Positions 58,606 to 64,000 of a stretch of DNA of 64,000 nucleotides are shown one piece after another. Positions within the stretch are counted from its first letter, which is position 1, and each line of letters begins with the position of its first letter. The notes under the pieces are model-generated. The model did not search any database and was not told the origin of the DNA. It saw only the letters and a list, made by a program, of their open reading frames with translations. Position numbers and translations under genes: made by a program. Origin of the DNA: Epiperipatus broadwayi (taxonomy: Eukaryota; Onychophora; Udeonychophora; Euonychophora; Peripatidae); NCBI GenBank assembly GCA_028023455.1, contig JAQFVV010006271.1, positions 5,849,048-5,913,047 on the forward strand. Reading direction: 5' to 3'.

Positions 58606-60501
58606 TCTTATTCCATACACAGAAAAAGACAGTTATTACACATAAATGTCCAAGGTTTCATTGCTAGTTTAATTTTAAACTTCATTTATATTATAATATT
58701 CATATTGTTATAAATAAAAGAGTATACGCACTATATAGCATATTCCAACTTCAATAGACTTAAAGCACAATTCTACACATATATGAATCCATAAGTATAA
58801 AACATTTCTTTGACTCACATGTTTCTTAATACCAACATATACATATAATCTATATGAAATAGACATCAATACTATTTTTATATAACAATAATTATATGGA
58901 GTAGCCTCTTAATTCTACTCTATTTCAATAAAACATCTTTATATAATAATAAATATAAGGCAGCCTTTTATGTCCTAACACCTAATTTAGTGAAACAACT
59001 TATATAGCGATCGCACATTTTAAAACCACTGTCTAATTTACTAAAACTATTATAGGAATATATTCTTCCATATGGATGTGATTATATATAAACTATTCAA
59101 CAATAAACAAACAACTGAATATAGATAATATAAATTTAACTACATAAAATCTAATTTTCAGGAATAAAACCTAGTATTAAGTACACATGAATTGGTGATA
59201 GATATAGTTATATCATTAACTATGTTTTTTTAAGACAGACAATATATGCATGAACATTGGATTTTCATTATTATTTCTTTACTTTTTTTTTTATACAAAG
59301 TTCATTTCTATATATTTAACTGAAATTAGAAGAAATCATCGCGATATGACTCACTTCAATAACATAAATATATAATACAGCACTTTTTTCTCTCTTTCCT
59401 TATCAAGATTGACAATTTCTACACATATTATCCAGATTACAACTGTCAAATATAAACTTAAAGTAATTAGGATAAATTTTAAAAAAACTTTTAAATATAA
59501 AACTTACAAAATAGCTGTCATTTATTTCCCCTTTCTAGTAAATATTAAAAAATGCTTATGGGATTGTAATATGCTTTCCCTAGTTTCAACTCCACTATCC
59601 GAAATGCACATTGTTCTGCATTTTCACCAGTTATTTCAAGTAATCCAAGTTTTCCAGGTTAAATATATAACTCCTCCTTTTTACTTCTATTCACTAAACA
59701 TATTAAAGGTTTTATAGGCCTGAATGAAGAAAGAATTCAGTCTGATTAAATAAGAAAAAAAATTGATTGATACAGGTCTTAGTTCCATTTTGAATAACTT
59801 ATTTCAGTTCCTTTTTTAAAAAAAAATATATTGCATATTGCTTTGAGTGCTTAAAGAAATTTTTCAATATTTATAGTATTGTGGTGCAAAATGCAATTAA
59901 TTAGAGCTGCAAAATTACCAAGATTACGCATATCATGGGAACTGGTACAAAGACATTACTAGGCATGTATCCTAGCACTTGATCAAGAAGATTATTGTAC
60001 GATTGTAGTGATTATTTATATACATAACCTGGCCACAAAATCTTTTATTTCATAATCTTTCGTAGGATCTAATAATTGATATATTTTTTTCTCCAGAAAA
60101 TCCAATGGCAGTTAATACTATATTTAAATGAATAAAGGAGACATGCAAGTATAGCTTCAATAATCTTTATTATACCTTTTATACTACTATCTCCTTTTCC
60201 AATTCTCTCTCCACCGCAATCTGAACTGATCTGATCAATTTTGAAAACAAAATACCCACAAAAATTAACTTAATCACTTACCAAATTTATAACGATATTA
60301 TTATTCAACATTCTCATAATCTTTCCTGAGGAAACTCATCATCACTGCCCTATGACCAACGATGGCCAACATTATTGTTGAGAACTGTCCAAATAGGAGT
60401 TAACATCTAGGTGATTTAATAATAGAATGATCTGTTTAGAACTTCACTCAAAATCTCTATCTTCCATACTGTTAAATAATTTATCCTGATTATTAAATTA
60501 T
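58606..60501. other. AT-rich stretch, no clear feature
   Basis: Nothing recognised apart from the weak similarity of 59990-60100 to 868-960. Confidence 0.45.
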
Positions 60502-60605
60502 GGCATAAGTGTCCTGTGTTTGCTTATGACTGTCAATTTTACTTTGATGTACACTTTTTCTGGCATAAATGTCATGTTTGCTTATGACTGAAATTTTAAT
60601 TGACT
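60502..60605 (+). repeat. Two-copy tandem repeat (~50-58 bp)
   Basis: TGGCATAAGTGTCCTGTGTT, TGCTTATGACTG and TTTTACTTTG, then again TGGCATAAATGTCATGTTTG, CTTATGACTG and AATTGACTTTG. Confidence 0.6.
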
Positions 60606-60889
60606 TTGTCACCCCCTTTTCTTTTTCATGATTGAGCAGTTCACATTTGGGAAACCTCTACAGATGCATGAGTAGAAAGAACATAGATAAAAGAAACAAC
60701 AAAAAATGAAAACACTACAACAATCTACTCTCCTTTTTTAATTATGTCAAAACAATATGATAAATGCTATTCAAATAATCCCATACTCTATTTTTAAAAA
60801 TTTTAATATATACCAAACACAATTGATTGAGTCTATGTTGGTATTACACTAATTATATTATAAAAGTTCACAAACAGTTTATAATTACA

Positions 60890-61105
60890 CCTGGTTGATC
60901 AGCTGTTAAATTTTCATCATGAGGGTACAGTCCATGAGTCACATTAGTTTGTAACTTCTGGTATGAATCCTTCAAGTCCTTTGGCTAGCTGACTGATTTC
61001 AAACTTTCTGTAGGTGGAATTCACTCAGGAGACTCCAAGTGTGGCTGGGAGACAGTTTCTCCAGGAGGGAAGTCTTTGATGCTCTCTAGCTGGAGAACAT
61101 TTTTA
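60890..61105 (-). other. GC-richer island with coding-like minus-strand frame
   Basis: The minus strand reads NVLQLESIKDFPPGETVS, PHLESPE, a TGA, IPPTESLKSVS, a TAG, PKDLKDSYQKLQTNVTHG and LYPHDENLTADQPG. The composition is clearly less AT-rich than the surroundings, and the left edge on the minus strand looks like an acceptor (TTCTCCAG). No family is recognised. It could be a decayed gene fragment, an exon scrap or an element piece. Confidence 0.35.
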
Positions 61106-61109
61106 TATA

Positions 61110-64000
61110 GACATGTAGTAATACTTTCAAAGAAAAAATGTTAATAATCCACAAACGAAAACACAATTTATGTTTTTCTTTCTTTTCATCTCTCTCTCTG
61201 CACTTTTTAATTAATTTATTTGCAAATAGAGTTCGCACCTTTTTGGGTTATTTTTAGACAAATTGTGTCACTTAACTTTCTGCCCTTTTTTTCCTTAGTA
61301 ATTTTAAATTTAAGAAAAGATTTTGATTAATTAGTGCTATATACAACTGATAGACCTTAACAATATTTTTAATAGTTTCAACAATAGAGATTAATTGTGA
61401 CTATCTGTAATTTTTTCTCTCCAACCCACCTTTCCCATGAAACAAAACAAAGCTTTAAAAAAAAAAAACTTACACTTCAAGACACTAGTTTATTTTGAAT
61501 TATAATCAACTTAAAATAAATTAAAAGAAAATCAAGCTTAAAATTCGGATTTTTTCTTGAGATGAAAAAACTTAATTGATTTAATAAGATAATGCATTTT
61601 TATAAAATTCTATTATTATTGCTAAATTAAATATATATATATATAAATTTATGTATGAGATGGTAGAAAATACCATCGCAATATAAACACAGAATATGAG
61701 TCCCATGCCTTGAATTCATTATATTAATGAATCCAGAGTAGCTAAATTGCAGAATGTTGTTTATATATAAAATTTAACTTATAAACAATCACTAAAATAG
61801 TCATAGACTGAGATTTTTTTTTGCTTTCTTGAAGAATTTGTTAGCAAAAGTTAGCAAAAATTATATTTTATATCTTAATGTCTTTTAACAACAAAGTGAT
61901 AGAAAGAAAATCTCTAGTTTCTCACGAGACATTTTCATCCACTAATTAAGAATGAGATTGGGTGTAAATTATAATTCTCTTTTGCAATTGCACGCACAAA
62001 ATTCTGTTATAATCCTTTTTGTTTCATATATTTAAACATAATAAAAATGTAAAATATGTGAGTAAATTTATCAATCTAGGCATATGTTTTTCAGGTTTAT
62101 GAATTGGTAAATAATGAATCTTCTGTTCTAGAAGCATCTCTTGATTGGTTTGAGGATGTGAAGCAAAGAAAATGTAACAGATTTAAAAAAAAAAAATTAT
62201 GATGTGCTTAACATGATTTTGACTTGATTTTCATTAGAAGATTATCTCAAATTGCATTCCAAAAAGTTTCAACATTGATTGCTGTCACTAATAGAATATG
62301 GTTGAGATCAGCCTACTATAGAGAATTATAATATGCAATTCAATTCTTTATTGTTATGAGTCAAAAAATCAAATATTTGAATTTAAAAGCATCACTTTCA
62401 AATTTTTTAACCATTTTTCTATTTCTTTTGAGCTTTAAACCAGATACTATTGAAATATTGAATACAGGTTTTAATTTTTGTATTTAATATTGTTGCTTTT
62501 GACTTGGGTCTTTTTATTATTATTATTATTAATAAATAAAACAACATTCAAATGGTTTTTTTTTTTTTTAAGAACATTCAAATGGTTTTATCAATAAAAA
62601 AATGAAATAAATAAAATTTATCAGTAAAGTTCTTTTAGTTTTAAGTTGCTTGATAGTTCTAAAAAAATAGTATTATTATGAAAATATATACAATAGGAAG
62701 TAAAGAGTACATTGAAATATTTTTTTTTTTTACTTTAGTGTCAAATAGCAAATTTATTGGACTTTATTAAATAAAACAATAATGGGTTTGAACTACTATT
62801 CTACTTCTACTGTCATAATTTCGGATTGGATTACTTTGTAGAATCCCTGTAATACTTGCTTTAGGAGAGAAGAGAAAAGATAAGTTACTACCAATTTCAT
62901 GGAAGTATTAATACACCATGATGGATAACAATGGCAAAATAATTTATTATTGTGTACCTAAAACAAAGATGTGGCACTGAGAGGAAGTGTTATAAAGTAC
63001 AGTATTTGGACGCACCAATTATGTAACATTCAAAGATAAGCTAGAAAAAATAAATGTATGATTTTGTCATATTTAATTAAAAAAAGATAATTTATAAAAT
63101 ATTATGAATGTAAATATATTCATAAAAAAAGACGTAATTATTAAATGGAAGTAGCATTTCTCTTGAATACGCAAACCACTAAAAACATTGCATTGAAATA
63201 TTTCAGAAAGAAAAGTTTGTTCAAGAAGAGGTTAAAAGACAACTTTGTCAATGATTACATAAACACGTGAGAGAACCATTATATCATTTATGTAGCTTTA
63301 TTTGTGTTTTCATAGACTAGTTTATATAATTACTACATCACAGACTTTTTATCCCTTGTGGAAGGGGGGAGGGTCCTGATGAAGTTAAGATATACATATT
63401 CATTTCCAACTGTCTGCTTATGTTTGTGTACATATAAATAAATAGAGGAGGGGAGGGAGTAAAAATTAAAAATAATTTTATTGTAAAAAATAAATATACG
63501 CAATTGCAATTAATTTGATGAGCAAAAGTGAAAATTCATCCAATATTGACATAGGAATGTTCAATTTTATTTATTGAAACATTCAATAGATGGCGGAAGT
63601 GAATAGAAATACTGTAGTTACAATTTTGTAATCAAATATTTCATAACTAAATTTCTATTTTTTTTTAAAAAAAATAAAACTTAATTTTAAATTTTGAACG
63701 TAACGTTTTATATCAAACAAACTATTTTTTTTATTTTGTGAATAATGATAAATTGATTAATTGTAAAAATAAATATAACTCCTGAAATTTAAGTTAGTAT
63801 TTTTGAAATCGCTGCAAACAGGTTTATCTTAATTTTCATCCAGTGGTTCAAATAATGCGGTTACACTTTATTAATGATCTTTGCTGACATATAGTTTATG
63901 ATATTTTCGTCTAATGGACTGAATAATTCAATTAGCCTTTGTGAAGGATCTTTGCTATTTTGCAATAAATGAACATTTAAGTAAGATGAAGTATCTATTC
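61110..64000. other. AT-rich stretch, no clear feature
   Basis: No exon of the THSD7-like gene found. A 34-codon open run after TTTTTCAG at 62095 (YELVNNESSVLEASLDWFED) has no recognised family. (AT)n near 61632-61645. Confidence 0.5.

Noticed and set aside
62095-62200. Next exon of the THSD7-like gene or a Tigger-like transposase start
   Set aside because: An acceptor-like TTTTTCAG precedes 34 open codons, but there are no cysteines in TSP1 spacing and no downstream transposase blocks.
1-64000. CRISPR array, operon or bacterial-type signals
   Set aside because: Introns, retroelements and composition show animal nuclear DNA; the tandem repeats found are minisatellites and LTR repeats without spacers.

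Overview
The window is a strongly AT-rich stretch (about three quarters A+T by eye) of an animal nuclear genome. There are GT-AG introns, no operons or ribosome binding sites, long (AT)n tracts and many transposable elements. The only host gene I can support is on the + strand: five exons (17004-17252, 24560-24738, 24816-24940, 33329-33482, 41340/41343-41603) of a THSD7A/THSD7B-like protein with thrombospondin type-1 repeats. Reading frame, splice phase and cysteine/tryptophan spacing all agree between consecutive exons. One intron is 77 bp, the other three are 7-8.5 kb, and the next exon lies beyond the window. The gene, the AT content and the mix of repeats point to an invertebrate; I cannot name the phylum.

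Layout. 1-5.5 kb: AT-rich DNA with a foldback repeat (family C), a diverged duplication and a nearly complete foldback repeat (family A, with 14-bp flanking direct repeats). 5.5-16.8 kb: a family A repeat split by a complete Ty3/gypsy-type LTR retrotransposon (5629-16566) with unusually long LTRs (2855 and 2713 bp) and one gag-pol frame broken by two TGA stops and a frameshift. 17-41.6 kb: the five exons. Their introns hold a degenerate ~51-bp minisatellite, foldback families, a 186-bp SPIN-like hAT element with 8-bp target duplications, Penelope-like (PLE) fragments, RTE-type and other non-LTR fragments, and tRNA-like short repeats. 41.6-64 kb: the next intron or downstream DNA, with more tRNA-like repeats, a 617-bp foldback element, two RTE-type non-LTR retrotransposon copies (47.4-48.3 kb on -, 55.5-57.9 kb on +), another family A copy, and long stretches where I see nothing.

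Main points of interest. (1) A SPIN-like hAT MITE, a family known for horizontal transfer among animals. (2) Foldback families A and B carry, at the inner end of an arm, a block that fits a type I hammerhead ribozyme: CTGATGA-like core, short stem II, GAAAC, palindromic stem III, GTC cleavage triplet, and a stem I that pairs across it. Together with the 14-bp direct repeats and a weaker hammerhead-like core in a PLE tail, this suggests non-autonomous PLE- or retrozyme-like retroelements rather than ordinary MITEs. (3) An antisense open frame kept open in both long LTRs. All element assignments rest on reading and memory of families; none was checked by a search.
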